A DNA stretch of 64,000 nt from Finegoldia magna_J. Its GTDB lineage: Bacteria > Bacillota > Clostridia > Tissierellales > Peptoniphilaceae. Below the pieces are notes generated by a model. That model was given only the letters and a program-made list of their open reading frames with translations. It was not told where the DNA came from and ran no database searches. The DNA is taken from NCBI RefSeq assembly GCF_002243175.1, contig NZ_NDYF01000009.1, positions 62,001 through 126,000 on the forward strand. The letters run 5' to 3'. The position numbers and the translations under genes were made by a program. Numbering within the stretch: position 1 is the first letter of the stretch; each line of letters begins with the position of its first letter. This document shows, piece after piece, positions 34,007-43,121 of the stretch.

Positions 34007-34687
34007 ATGATATATGCAATAGGTGATTTACATCTGGATTATACAAAAGAAAAATCAATGGATGTGTTCGGTGATAATTGGGATAATTATGAAGAAAAGA
34101 TATTTCGTAATCTAGAAAAATTAAATGAAGAAGACATTATACTTATTCCAGGAGATATTTCTTGGGCAATGCAACTAGATGATGCTTTTGTGGATTTGAA
34201 AAGAATCGATAAGAGTCCAGGCAGAAAGATTTTAACTAGAGGTAACCATGATTATTGGTGGTCTGGTATAAGCAAATTAAGAAAATTAGATTTAGAATCT
34301 ATTAAATTTATTCAAAATGATTCATTGGATTTAGGAAATATCAATATATGTGGATCACGAGGATGGCTTGATCCAACTAGCAAAGAAGCTACAGAAAAAG
34401 ATGAAAAGATTTTTCAAAGAGAAATTTTGAGAGTGAATATGAGTTTAGAAAGTGTCCGAAATAACAACGATATTATTATGATGCTTCATTATCCTCCTTT
34501 TGATATCAATAAACAACCTAATGCGTTGTTTAATTGTTTGAAAAATTATAATGTTACAGATTTAATATATGGACATTTGCACGGATATGGACATCAAAAT
34601 GTCGTCGAAGGAACAATAGACGGAATACATGTACATTGTGTGTCCTCGGATTATATTGATTTTAAAGTTAAGAAAATTAGGGAATAA
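34007..34687 (+). CDS. Metallophosphoesterase, cytosolic
   Basis: A 226-residue calcineurin-like phosphoesterase with all metal motifs: GDLHLDY at residue 6, PGDISW near 47, RGNHDYWW near 80, HYPPF near 163, and YGHLHGYGH near 187. There is no signal peptide. Such proteins occur in many Clostridia without a known substrate. It lies 2 bases after the YhaN-like gene and is part of the same operon. Confidence 0.82.
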   Translation: MIYAIGDLHLDYTKEKSMDVFGDNWDNYEEKIFRNLEKLNEEDIILIPGDISWAMQLDDAFVDLKRIDKSPGRKILTRGNHDYWWSGISKLRKLDLESIKFIQNDSLDLGNINICGSRGWLDPTSKEATEKDEKIFQREILRVNMSLESVRNNNDIIMMLHYPPFDINKQPNALFNCLKNYNVTDLIYGHLHGYGHQNVVEGTIDGIHVHCVSSDYIDFKVKKIRE

Positions 34688-34688
34688 A

Positions 34689-35231
34689 ATGGAAAAAGAA
34701 TTAGAATGCAAGGTATTTACTGATGATTTTAATGGTTTGATGGATAAAGCTATTGAAATGGGAGCTAAAATGATTGCTCATGAAATTCAAGAAAATATTT
34801 TAATTGAATCTAATAATTTTGATTTAATTGATAGTAGTGATTATCTTAGAATTAGAATTTCAAAAGATATTTTTAATAATGAAAACAAGAAATTTCTTAC
34901 TTACAAGAAGAGAGTTAATGATACAAACGTTAGACATTATGATGAATATACTATAGAGTTTGATAGCGAAGAAAACTTGAAACAAATATTAAAATTTGTT
35001 AAATTGGATAAGCAATCTTCATCTAAGAAAGAAAGAAAATCTTTTGAGTTTATGGATGCAAGACTGGATTTTGATTGCTGGGATAAAGATTTTTATTCGT
35101 ATCCATATTTAGAAATTGAAGTAAAAAATGAAGAACATTTAAATGAGATAATAAATAAATTAGGAATAAATAAAGATCAAATTTCAACTGAATCTATAAG
35201 TGAACTAAGATCTAAATTACAAGAAAGTTAA
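34689..35231 (+). CDS. CYTH domain protein (triphosphatase/adenylate cyclase fold)
   Basis: A 180-residue CYTH protein with the diagnostic N-terminal ExExK motif (KELECKVF) and repeated charged strands, including YLRIRIS, LTYKKR, YDEYTIEF and LEIEVKN, that line the triphosphate tunnel. Members hydrolyse inorganic or thiamine triphosphate or make cAMP; the substrate cannot be named here. An upstream frame extension (to 34629) overlaps the previous gene; ATG 34689 has AGGGA 5 bases before it. Confidence 0.82.
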   Translation: MEKELECKVFTDDFNGLMDKAIEMGAKMIAHEIQENILIESNNFDLIDSSDYLRIRISKDIFNNENKKFLTYKKRVNDTNVRHYDEYTIEFDSEENLKQILKFVKLDKQSSSKKERKSFEFMDARLDFDCWDKDFYSYPYLEIEVKNEEHLNEIINKLGINKDQISTESISELRSKLQES

Positions 35232-35250
35232 CAGAAAGGATAGACTTTTA

Positions 35251-37317
35251 ATGGCAAACAAAAAGCTAGTGGTAGTAGAATCTCCAACTAAAGCAAAGAC
35301 AATTCAAAAAATGTTAGGGTCAGGATATAAAGTTGTAGCTACAATTGGTCATTTAAGAGATTTACCAAAAAGTAAACTAGGCATAGATATAGAGAATGAT
35401 TTCGAACCACAATATATTAATGTGCGTGGTAAGGCCAGTGTAATCAATTCTTTAAAAAAAGATTACAAAAATTCTCAAAAAATATTCTTGGCAACCGACC
35501 CTGATAGGGAAGGAGAAGCTATTTCTTGGCATTTGTGCTATTTATTAGGTATAAATCCAGAGGAAGAAAATAGAGTAAAATTCCAAGAGATAACTAAAGA
35601 CTCTGTAAAAGAAGCAATAAAAAAACCTGAAGCTATCGATTTAAAATTGGTAGATGCTCAACAAGCAAGAAGGGTTTTAGATCGTATAGTAGGTTACAGC
35701 ATTTCTCCATTATTATGGAAGAAAGTTAAATCTGGACTAAGCGCCGGTAGAGTACAGTCTGTAGCCTTAAGACTAATTTGTGAAAGAGAAAAAGAGATAA
35801 GAGAGTTTGAACCAGAAGAATACTGGTCTATTCATGCAAATTTATCAAAAGACAAATTGGAATTTGATTCTGAGCTATATTATTCAAAAGCCGATAAATC
35901 TAATAAAATCTACATAAAAAACAAAGATGAAGCCGATAAAATTTTAAATGATTTATCTGAGAAATTTGTTGTAGATTCTATTAAGCAACAAAAAAAATCT
36001 AGGAAACCTTACGCTCCATTCACAACATCCACACTTCAACAAGAAGCCTATAAAAAGTTGTATTTTCAAACTTCTAAAACAATGAGAATAGCTCAACAGT
36101 TGTATGAAGGAATTAGTTTGGGTAGCGAAGGGTCAGTAGGTTTGATTACTTATATGAGAACGGACTCAACAAGAATTTCTCATGTTTGCGTGAGTGATTG
36201 CCTAGATATTATTAATGATCTTTACGGAAAACAATACGCCACAAAAGGTTATGATTATTCTAAAAAGAAAAAAGGATCACAAGATGCCCACGAAGGTATT
36301 AGACCTTCATCAGTAAAAAGAAAACCGAATGAAATAAAAAAATATTTGACTGATGATCAGTACAAATTATATAAATTGATTTGGGAAAGAACTGTTGCTA
36401 GTCAGATGAAAGATGCACGTTATCTATCTACATCAATAGATTTTGATAACAATGGTTATACTTTTAGATCTAATGGTAACGTGGTGATTTTTGATGGTTT
36501 TACAAGAGTATATTCTTTAAATACTAAAGATAGCGAATTGCCTGAATTAAAGGAAAAAGAATCTATAACTTCAAAAGAAATAGAATCTAAACAACATTTT
36601 ACTAAACCAAAACCTAGATACACAGAAGCAAGCCTTGTAAAAACACTTGAGGAAGATGGCATTGGTAGACCAAGCACTTATGCATCGATTATAAGCAGCA
36701 TTTTGTCTAGAAATTATGTTGAATTAAAAGAGAAAAAATTTTACACAACAGAAATCGGAGAAAAAGTTTGTGAATTTGTAGTTAAATATTTTGATTCAAT
36801 TATTAATGAAAAATTCACTGCTGAAATGGAGAATGAATTAGATAATATTGCTGAAAACGACGTAGAATGGAAAAAAGTAATAAGAGATTTTTATGATGGA
36901 TTTAATGAAGATTTAATCAATGCAAAAAATGCACAAGATAAATTTAAAGTTAAAGACGAACCAATTGGACGTAAATGCCCTGAATGTGGCAGTGATTTGG
37001 TAATAAAACATGGAAGAAATGGGAAATTTATCGGATGCAGTGCTTTTCCTGATTGCAAATATACGGAAACTATTGTAAAAGATACAAAAGTAAAATGCCC
37101 AAAATGTGGTCACAGAATAATAGAAAAAGTATCTAAAAGAGGTAAAGTTTTTTATGGATGTGAAAATTATCCAAATTGCGACTTCGCTTTATGGGACAAG
37201 CCTACGGGTGAAAAATGTCCTGAATGTGGCAGTTTGCTAATTCATAGAAAAAATAGGCGAGGAGAATCTATCCTATGTTCTAATGAAAAATGTGATTATA
37301 AAAAGCTTGAAAAATAA
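35251..37317 (+). CDS. topA: DNA topoisomerase I
   Basis: It relaxes negative supercoils by a type IA mechanism. The 688-residue protein has a TOPRIM domain (VVVESPTKAKTI at 6, LATDPDREGEAISWHL near 78), the catalytic Tyr301 in GLITYMRTDSTR, and QDAHEGIRP. Three C-terminal zinc-ribbon repeats with CxxC pairs cover about residues 573-688, the third slightly shortened. It closes the ydbC-topA operon; AAAGGA precedes the ATG. Confidence 0.97.
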   Translation: MANKKLVVVESPTKAKTIQKMLGSGYKVVATIGHLRDLPKSKLGIDIENDFEPQYINVRGKASVINSLKKDYKNSQKIFLATDPDREGEAISWHLCYLLGINPEEENRVKFQEITKDSVKEAIKKPEAIDLKLVDAQQARRVLDRIVGYSISPLLWKKVKSGLSAGRVQSVALRLICEREKEIREFEPEEYWSIHANLSKDKLEFDSELYYSKADKSNKIYIKNKDEADKILNDLSEKFVVDSIKQQKKSRKPYAPFTTSTLQQEAYKKLYFQTSKTMRIAQQLYEGISLGSEGSVGLITYMRTDSTRISHVCVSDCLDIINDLYGKQYATKGYDYSKKKKGSQDAHEGIRPSSVKRKPNEIKKYLTDDQYKLYKLIWERTVASQMKDARYLSTSIDFDNNGYTFRSNGNVVIFDGFTRVYSLNTKDSELPELKEKESITSKEIESKQHFTKPKPRYTEASLVKTLEEDGIGRPSTYASIISSILSRNYVELKEKKFYTTEIGEKVCEFVVKYFDSIINEKFTAEMENELDNIAENDVEWKKVIRDFYDGFNEDLINAKNAQDKFKVKDEPIGRKCPECGSDLVIKHGRNGKFIGCSAFPDCKYTETIVKDTKVKCPKCGHRIIEKVSKRGKVFYGCENYPNCDFALWDKPTGEKCPECGSLLIHRKNRRGESILCSNEKCDYKKLEK

Positions 37318-37335
37318 AAATATATATGATATACT
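37307..37335 (+). promoter_or_regulatory. Promoter of rpsB-tsf
   Basis: TTGAAA at 37307-37312, overlapping the end of topA, and TATACT at 37330-37335 are 17 bases apart. The transcript would have a 90-base leader with a possible ACAGATGC/GCATTTGT hairpin at 37362-37393, which might bind S2. Confidence 0.75.
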
Positions 37336-37431
37336 TTTAAGGTAAAACACACAGTCGATGATACAGATGCAGTTGCTTAATTGTCGCATTTGTAGATGAG
37401 TCGTCTGGAGGAAAAAAACGGAGGTAGAAAA

Positions 37432-38244
37432 ATGTCAGTAGTATCAATGAAATCATTGTTAGAAGCTGGGGTTCACTTTGGACATCAAACAAGAAGATGG
37501 AACCCAAAAATGTCAAAATTTATATTTACAGAAAGAAATGGAATCTATATTATAGATCTTCAAAAAACTGTAAAACAAATTGATGATGCTTACAATTATG
37601 TAAGAGACATCGTTGCAGATGGTGGGGAAGTTCTTTTCGTGGGAACAAAAAAACAAGCTCAAGAAGCAATCGAAACAGAAGCTAAAAGATGTGGACAACA
37701 TTATGTAAGCCAAAGATGGTTAGGTGGTATGTTAACAAACTACAAAACTATCAAAACAAGAATTAATAGACTTCACCAATTATATGAAATGGAAGAAGAT
37801 GGAACTTTCGATCTTTTACCTAAAAAAGAAGTTAGCCAATTAGAAAGAGAAAGAGAAAAACTAGAAAAAAACCTTGGTGGTATTAGAAAAATGACAAAAA
37901 TGCCAAGTGTACTTTTTGTAGTCGATCCTAAAAAAGAATACATTGCTGTTCACGAAGCAAAAATATTAGGAATACCAGTTGTAGGTATCGTAGATACTAA
38001 CTGTGATCCAGACGAATTGGATATTGCTATTCCTGGTAACGATGATGCAATTAGAGCGGTTAAGCTTTTAACTTCTACAATTGCTGATGCTGTTATTGAA
38101 GCAAATCAAGGTCGTGAAGATTCAGAAGAAGTTTATTCTGAAACTGAAAATGATACAGAAGAATCTGAAAATGAAGAATCAGTATCAGAAGAAGATTTAA
38201 AAGAATTTGTTGAAAATTCTGAAGAACAATCAGACGAAGAATAA
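37432..38244 (+). CDS. rpsB: 30S ribosomal protein S2
   Basis: S2 is needed for late 30S assembly and S1 binding. The 270-residue protein shows the standard blocks LLEAGVHFGHQTRRWNPKM, FVGTKKQAQEAIETEA, RWLGGMLTNYKTI and GIPVVGIVDTNCDPD. The final 40 residues are an unusually acidic, serine- and glutamate-rich tail absent from most S2 proteins. An upstream in-frame ATG at 37396 lacks a ribosome site in position; ATG 37432 has GGAGG 7 bases before it. Confidence 0.97.
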   Translation: MSVVSMKSLLEAGVHFGHQTRRWNPKMSKFIFTERNGIYIIDLQKTVKQIDDAYNYVRDIVADGGEVLFVGTKKQAQEAIETEAKRCGQHYVSQRWLGGMLTNYKTIKTRINRLHQLYEMEEDGTFDLLPKKEVSQLEREREKLEKNLGGIRKMTKMPSVLFVVDPKKEYIAVHEAKILGIPVVGIVDTNCDPDELDIAIPGNDDAIRAVKLLTSTIADAVIEANQGREDSEEVYSETENDTEESENEESVSEEDLKEFVENSEEQSDEE

Positions 38245-38252
38245 TAAAAAAT

Positions 38253-38300
38253 AAGCGACGGTTAAACTGAAAATTGAATAATTGTTTGACAGTCGCTTTT
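38253..38300 (+). terminator. Intercistronic hairpin between rpsB and tsf, partial terminator
   Basis: AAGCGAC (38253-38259) and GTTAAAC (38261-38267) pair with GTTTGAC (38284-38290) and GTCGCTT (38292-38298), with one mismatch and one G-U pair, followed by a short T-run. tsf has no clear promoter of its own, so read-through must supply it. Confidence 0.65.
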
Positions 38301-38322
38301 TAATTTAATTGGAGGTAATAAA

Positions 38323-38997
38323 ATGGCACAAATTACTGCTAGTATGGTAAAAGAATTAAGAGAAAAAACTGGCGCAGGAATGATGGACTGTAAAAAAGTC
38401 CTATCTGAAGCAGATGGAAATATTGAAAAAGCAATTGACATTTTGAGAGAAAAAGGACTTGCAGGAGCAGAAAAAAAAGCTGGAAGATTGGCATCTGAAG
38501 GTATTGTTGAAACTTATATTCATGGTGGGAAAATTGCTGCTATTGTTGAAATCAATAGTGAAACAGATTTCGTTGCAAAAAATGAAGAATTCAAAAACTT
38601 CGCAAAAGATATAGCAATGCAAGTTGTAGCATCAAATCCGAAATATGTAAGTCGTGATGAAGTACCAGCTGAAGAAGTAGAAAAAGAAAAAGAAGTATTA
38701 GTTCATCAAGCTATGAATGAAAACGATGGAAAAAATATTCCTGAAGACAAAGCAAAAATGATTGCTGAAAAGAAAGTTGAAGGAAGAATTAACAAATTCT
38801 ACTCACAAATTTGTCTATTAGAACAACCATTTATTAAAGATCCTAATAAATCTGTAGAAGAATTATTAACAGATTTAATTGCAAAAATAGGTGAAAACAT
38901 TAAAATTCGTAGATTTTCTAGATTTGAAGTTGGCGAAGGTTTAGAAAAGAAAAACGAAGATTTTGCTGAAGAAGTAAAAAAACAAATGGGTCAATAA
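38323..38997 (+). CDS. tsf: Elongation factor Ts
   Basis: It exchanges GDP for GTP on EF-Tu. The 224-residue protein has the N-terminal UBA-like domain (ITASMVKELREKTGAGMMDCKKVL), then EGIVETYIHGGKIAAIVEINSETDFVAKNEEF, and a shortened C-terminal part, as in other short Gram-positive forms. TTGGAGG precedes the ATG. It is followed by a strong terminator. Confidence 0.98.
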   Translation: MAQITASMVKELREKTGAGMMDCKKVLSEADGNIEKAIDILREKGLAGAEKKAGRLASEGIVETYIHGGKIAAIVEINSETDFVAKNEEFKNFAKDIAMQVVASNPKYVSRDEVPAEEVEKEKEVLVHQAMNENDGKNIPEDKAKMIAEKKVEGRINKFYSQICLLEQPFIKDPNKSVEELLTDLIAKIGENIKIRRFSRFEVGEGLEKKNEDFAEEVKKQMGQ

Positions 38998-39005
38998 AAA
39001 TTATT

Positions 39006-39034
39006 GCTGCAATTTCATATTGCAGCTTTTTTTT
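39006..39034 (+). terminator. Terminator after tsf
   Basis: GCTGCAAT (39006-39013) pairs with ATTGCAGC (39019-39026), followed by eight T. Confidence 0.93.
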
Positions 39035-39052
39035 ATTTTACATAATATCATA

Positions 39053-39081
39053 TTGATTTTAAAATGCTAATTTGGTATGAT
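39053..39081 (+). promoter_or_regulatory. Promoter of pyrH-frr
   Basis: TTGATT at 39053-39058 and TATGAT at 39076-39081 are 17 bases apart, about 40 bases before the pyrH start. Confidence 0.7.
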
Positions 39082-39119
39082 TAATTAAAGAAAACCTTAT
39101 TATTAATTAGGAGGAAATT

Positions 39120-39839
39120 TTGAGTTTAAAATATAAAAGAGTTCTACTAAAATTAAGTGGTGAAGCTTTAAGTGGTGATCAAGGACATGGATTAGACGAT
39201 GATATTATAGAAAATATCTGCGATTCTATAAAAGCCGTTCACGAGGAAGGATTGGAAATTGCAATTGTTGTAGGTGGTGGAAATTTCTGGAGAGGAAGAT
39301 CATCTAAAATTGATAGAGCCACATCGGACTCAATGGGCATGTTAGGAACGACAATCAATGCTTTGAGATTGCAGGCATCATTAGAAGCAAAAGGTATTCA
39401 AACACGTGTACAAACAGCAATAGATATGAAACAAGTTGCAGAACCTTATATTAGAAGAAGAGCAATTAGGCATATTGAAAAAGGTAGAATTGTAATTTTT
39501 GCTGCTGGAACAGGTTTACCATATTTTTCTACAGATACAACAGCTGCATTAAGAGCGGTAGAAATTAATGCTGATGTTATTTTAGCAGGGAAAAGAGGAA
39601 CAGATGGTATATACGATTCTGATCCTAATAAAAATAAAGATGCAATTAAATACGATAAACTTACTTATATCGATATTTTGAACAAAGGCTTAGGCATAAT
39701 GGATGCAACAGCGACATCACTTTGCATGGAAAACAATATGGGATTAGTTGTATTTGGTATTGATGATCCTAAAAATATAATTAGAGTTTCTCATGGAGAA
39801 AATATTGGAACAATTGTTGAGGGGGATAAAAATGAGTAA
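39120..39839 (+). CDS. pyrH: Uridylate kinase
   Basis: It phosphorylates UMP to UDP. The 239-residue amino acid kinase-fold protein has KRVLLKLSGEALSG, VVGGGNFWRGR near residue 56, GTGLPYFSTDTTAALRA near 130, and AGKRGTDGIYDSDP near 158. The start is TTG, with AGGAGG 6-7 bases upstream. Its end overlaps frr by 8 bases. Confidence 0.97.
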   Translation: MSLKYKRVLLKLSGEALSGDQGHGLDDDIIENICDSIKAVHEEGLEIAIVVGGGNFWRGRSSKIDRATSDSMGMLGTTINALRLQASLEAKGIQTRVQTAIDMKQVAEPYIRRRAIRHIEKGRIVIFAAGTGLPYFSTDTTAALRAVEINADVILAGKRGTDGIYDSDPNKNKDAIKYDKLTYIDILNKGLGIMDATATSLCMENNMGLVVFGIDDPKNIIRVSHGENIGTIVEGDKNE

Positions 39840-40389
39840 ACAAATTTTAAAAGATATGGAAGCAAAAGCGGATAAAACATTACATGCATTAAGGGAAGAA
39901 TTAAAAACAGTAAGAGCTGGACGTGCGAATCCTAGCATATTAGATAATATTATGGTAGATTATTATGGTACTTCAACACCTTTAAAACAAGTTGCTACTA
40001 TTTCTGCTCCAGAGGCTAGATTACTTACAATTCAACCATGGGATAAATCAATAATGAAAGAAATTGAAAAGCAAATTCAAGCATCTAACTTAGGAATTAC
40101 TCCTTCAAATGATGGTAGTATTATCAGATTACCATTTCCACAATTAACTGAAGATAGAAGAAAAGAATTGACAAAAGTAGTAAAGGAATATGGCGAAAAA
40201 TCTAAAGTCACTATAAGATCTATAAGAAGAGATTTTGTTGACGATGCAAAAAAAATGGAAAAGAATGCTGAAATATCTGAAGATGAATTACACGTATTAT
40301 TAGATGATATTCAAACTTTAACAGATAAGTTGACGAAAGAAATTGATAATATTGTTACAGATAAAGAAACAGAATTAATGGAAATCTAA
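39832..40389 (+). CDS. frr: Ribosome recycling factor
   Basis: It releases ribosomes from mRNA after termination together with EF-G. The 185-residue protein has LREELKTVRAGRANPSILD, YYGTSTPLKQVATISAPEAR, ITPSNDGSIIRLPFPQLTEDRRKEL and a helical end. The frame is open upstream to 39793, but ATG 39832 has GGGGG 6 bases before it and gives the normal start. uppS-cdsA, which usually follow frr, lie about 14.6 kb downstream here. Confidence 0.97.
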   Translation: MSKQILKDMEAKADKTLHALREELKTVRAGRANPSILDNIMVDYYGTSTPLKQVATISAPEARLLTIQPWDKSIMKEIEKQIQASNLGITPSNDGSIIRLPFPQLTEDRRKELTKVVKEYGEKSKVTIRSIRRDFVDDAKKMEKNAEISEDELHVLLDDIQTLTDKLTKEIDNIVTDKETELMEI

Positions 40390-40408
40390 ATCGTAATATT
40401 TAATTTAA

Positions 40409-40438
40409 AATCTATTCAGAATATGAATAGATTTTTTG
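40409..40438 (+). terminator. Terminator after frr
   Basis: AATCTATTCA (40409-40418) pairs with TGAATAGATT (40424-40433), followed by TTTT. Confidence 0.88.
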
Positions 40439-40479
40439 TTGCATGTAAATTCTTTTATTAAAATAATCTATATAAAAGT

Positions 40480-40549
40480 AGGAGGAATCGAAAATTATGA
40501 CAAAAATGTTACAATTATTACTTTTTTGAAACTTATTTGTAACTTTTTT
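40480..40549 (+). other. Mini-ORF with ribosome site and attenuator-like hairpin upstream of the NlpC gene
   Basis: AGGAGG at 40480-40485 precedes an ATG at 40497 that opens a 10-codon frame (MTKMLQLLLF, stop at 40529). GTTACAA (40508-40514) can pair with TTGTAAC (40537-40543), followed by six T. The layout resembles a leader peptide with an attenuator, but the spacing of the ribosome site (11 bases) is long and a promoter is not clear. Confidence 0.3.
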
Positions 40550-40589
40550 GTTGAATTTACTTGACATATTTTTTTTATTCTTTTAATAT
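40538..40589 (+). promoter_or_regulatory. Promoter of the NlpC/P60 gene with possible WalR site
   Basis: TTGACA at 40561-40566 and TAATAT at 40584-40589 are 17 bases apart. Directly upstream, TGTAAC (40538-40543), five bases, and TGTTGA (40549-40554) match the WalR pattern TGTWAH-N5-TGTWAH at 11 of 12 positions. WalR control of wall hydrolases is known in Firmicutes; here it is inferred. Confidence 0.6.
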
Positions 40590-40619
40590 TATCTTAGGAT
40601 GTATTAGGAGGAAGTTAAT

Positions 40620-42371
40620 ATGAACAAAAAAGGACTTGGCCTATCTATCGGATTGGCTTCAGTCATAGCTGTAGGAACTTTTGTATCGCCTTATTTAAGT
40701 TCCACAACTTTAATAGGAGACAATAATATTGAGTCTAATCAATCAAATGATTCAAAATATTCAGTTGCAATAAAAAGCAATGATGAATTGACTCCAAATG
40801 CTGAAAAAGAAGAAAAAGAGAAAGCTCTTAATGAAATAAGAAACTCACAAGTAAGAAACGTATTAAATGATTCCACAAGAACTATATCTAAAGAATCTAA
40901 AGAAGAAATTAATTCTGAAGTAAAAGAAGTTAAAGCGAATAAACAAGAATTAAAGACTTCTGCTGAAAATAACGTTTCTACATATAAACAAAATAGTGAA
41001 AAAGTAGATACAAAAAAAGATGAAGCTAAAAAAGTAGAATTATCTACTGCAAATGTTGGAAAAATTTCAAAAGATAATGAGAATTCAAAATCTAGCTTAA
41101 AAAAAGAAAAATCTGAAGTCGCTTCATTAACTCTTTCAAGAAACTCTGAAAATGAAGAAGAAAAGATTTATTCAAATATAACAAAATCTACGACAGGTGA
41201 TTTATTTGTAAGAGAAAAAGCAGATAAAGAATCTGAGGCAATAGGTGTTTTACCAAAAGATACTAAAGTTGTTGTTAAAGATGATAGCAATAAATCGTGG
41301 GCAAAAATAAGCTATAAAAACAAAGAAGCATACGTAAGTAAAGACTTCTTGACGAATGAAAAATCAAATAAAAAAGTAGTTTCTGAAGCTAAAAAACAAG
41401 TTTCAAAAAATAATCCTGAAGTTAATAAAGTAAAATCAAATTCTGCTGAAAAGTCAGTAGATATGTGGGTAAAATCTCCAGTTTATATAAGAAGTGAAAA
41501 ATCAATCAGCTCTAATAAACTAGGTGTATTAGAGAAAAACGCTAAAGTACAAGGTGTAGTTGAAGATGGATGGTTCAAAACTTCTGTAAATGGAAATAAT
41601 GGTTTTATTAGTATTAAATACTTGCAAAATAGTAAAATTGAAGAAAAGCAAAATGATAAACTTCAAATTTCAGAAGCAAAGAAGAAAGAACAAGTAAATA
41701 AATCAAATTCCACTAAATTTGAAGGAACTAACTATACTGGATATGTAAAAGAATCTGTTAATGTTAGGGATAAAGACAGTATGGATTCTAATGTAGTTTC
41801 AGTATTGAAAAAAGGTACTAAAGTTAGTGGCATCAAAGGAAATTATTGGTTAAAACTTTCTGAAGGAAGATATGTTTCTGTAAATTATATTCAAGACAGT
41901 AAAGTTGAATCAAACCAAACAAAAAACACAGAAGTTAAAGATTCTTACAAAAAAGATTCTAACTCTAAGGTTGTAAGATCAAATGAGGGTGGTTCTGGCA
42001 GTGCTGTAGCTCAAGCAGCTTATAATTATTTGGGAGAAAGATATGTTTGGGGTTCTGCACAACCAGGAGTAGGATTTGATTGCTCTGGATTAACTAGTTA
42101 TTTATATAATAAAGTTTGCGGAATTTCTCTTTATAGAAATTCAGCTGCACAATCAAATAATGGATATCCTGTAAGTAAAAGCAATTTGAAACAAGGAGAT
42201 TTGTTATTCTTTAGTACAAATGGTTCAGGAAGTATTTCTCACGTTGGGATTTATGTTGGTAATGGCAAAATGATTCATGCTTCTACACCATCAACAGGTG
42301 TAATTATTTCAGATATTGACTCAAACTATTACTCAAATACATTTGTAACAGCAAGAAGAATCTTAAACTAA
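40620..42371 (+). CDS. Secreted peptidoglycan hydrolase with three SH3 domains and NlpC/P60
   Basis: A 583-residue exported protein. Residues 1-28 form a signal peptide. A lysine- and serine-rich region extends to about 185. Three bacterial SH3 domains lie at about 185-245, 282-338 and 372-428. The C-terminal NlpC/P60 cysteine peptidase (462-583) has Cys488 in FDCSGL and His541 in SHVGIYVG, with His553 as a candidate third residue. It probably cuts stem peptides in the cell wall. AGGAGG precedes the ATG. It is a single-gene unit. Confidence 0.93.
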   Translation: MNKKGLGLSIGLASVIAVGTFVSPYLSSTTLIGDNNIESNQSNDSKYSVAIKSNDELTPNAEKEEKEKALNEIRNSQVRNVLNDSTRTISKESKEEINSEVKEVKANKQELKTSAENNVSTYKQNSEKVDTKKDEAKKVELSTANVGKISKDNENSKSSLKKEKSEVASLTLSRNSENEEEKIYSNITKSTTGDLFVREKADKESEAIGVLPKDTKVVVKDDSNKSWAKISYKNKEAYVSKDFLTNEKSNKKVVSEAKKQVSKNNPEVNKVKSNSAEKSVDMWVKSPVYIRSEKSISSNKLGVLEKNAKVQGVVEDGWFKTSVNGNNGFISIKYLQNSKIEEKQNDKLQISEAKKKEQVNKSNSTKFEGTNYTGYVKESVNVRDKDSMDSNVVSVLKKGTKVSGIKGNYWLKLSEGRYVSVNYIQDSKVESNQTKNTEVKDSYKKDSNSKVVRSNEGGSGSAVAQAAYNYLGERYVWGSAQPGVGFDCSGLTSYLYNKVCGISLYRNSAAQSNNGYPVSKSNLKQGDLLFFSTNGSGSISHVGIYVGNGKMIHASTPSTGVIISDIDSNYYSNTFVTARRILN

Positions 42372-42377
42372 AATCAT

Positions 42378-42411
42378 AAGCTATTGGCATTTGATGCCAG
42401 TAGCTTTTTTT
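42378..42411 (+). terminator. Terminator after the NlpC/P60 gene
   Basis: A 13-base stem with one mismatch (42378-42390 with 42394-42406), a 3-base loop, followed by seven T. Confidence 0.92.
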
Positions 42412-42470
42412 ATTAGACGAATTGCTTGTGCATATGATATTATAGAGTATATAGATATAAGAGGCGCACT

Positions 42471-43109
42471 ATGAATTTCAATTTTTCTAAAGATAAAATT
42501 TTAATTGGTATAGCAATAATTCTTTTAGCTGGTTTTGGTTACTATAAATCTAATTCAGATAATTTGAATGACAATCAAATTCAAGCTTTTGTTGATACAA
42601 AATCAACAGAAAGCGTAAATAAGCAGTCTGAAAATAGTGCACCAAACAGCGAAGATAATTCTACTAAGATGTGTCAAATAGATGGTTGTGTAAACAAACC
42701 TGGTGTCTATCATTTTAAAAAAGATGATAGAATTAAAGATATCGTTGAATTAGCTGGTGGATTTAAACAAGATGCGGATACGAAAAGTGTAAATTTGGCG
42801 ATGAAGCTAAAAGATGAGATGAAGATCTATATTCCTTCTAAATCAGAAACTTCAAAAGAGCAAAACAATGATACACAAAGCTCTGATATAGTTACTATAA
42901 AAGATAGTAACTATAGTAATCTTGTAAATATTAACACTGCTGATAGTAATAAATTGCAAACATTACCAGGTATTGGACCTTCCAAAGCTAAAAAAATAAT
43001 AGAATTTAGAGAAAAAAATCAATTTAAAAAAATTGAAGAAATAAAAAATGTGGATGGAATTGGCGATAAAACTTTTGAATCATTGAAAAGTTTAATAACT
43101 ATAGATTAA
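42471..43109 (+). CDS. comEA: ComEA family DNA-binding protein
   Basis: A 212-residue membrane-anchored protein with one N-terminal transmembrane segment (about 11-26), an SLBB domain (CQIDGCVNKPGVYHFKKDDRIKDIVELAGGF, about 67-120), and a C-terminal helix-hairpin-helix region (VNINTADSNKLQTLPGIGPSKAKKIIEFR). ComEA binds incoming DNA at the cell surface during natural transformation. No comEC is adjacent, so competence cannot be inferred from this locus alone. AGAGG precedes the ATG. Confidence 0.9.
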   Translation: MNFNFSKDKILIGIAIILLAGFGYYKSNSDNLNDNQIQAFVDTKSTESVNKQSENSAPNSEDNSTKMCQIDGCVNKPGVYHFKKDDRIKDIVELAGGFKQDADTKSVNLAMKLKDEMKIYIPSKSETSKEQNNDTQSSDIVTIKDSNYSNLVNINTADSNKLQTLPGIGPSKAKKIIEFREKNQFKKIEEIKNVDGIGDKTFESLKSLITID

Positions 43110-43121
43110 AGGAGATAAAAA

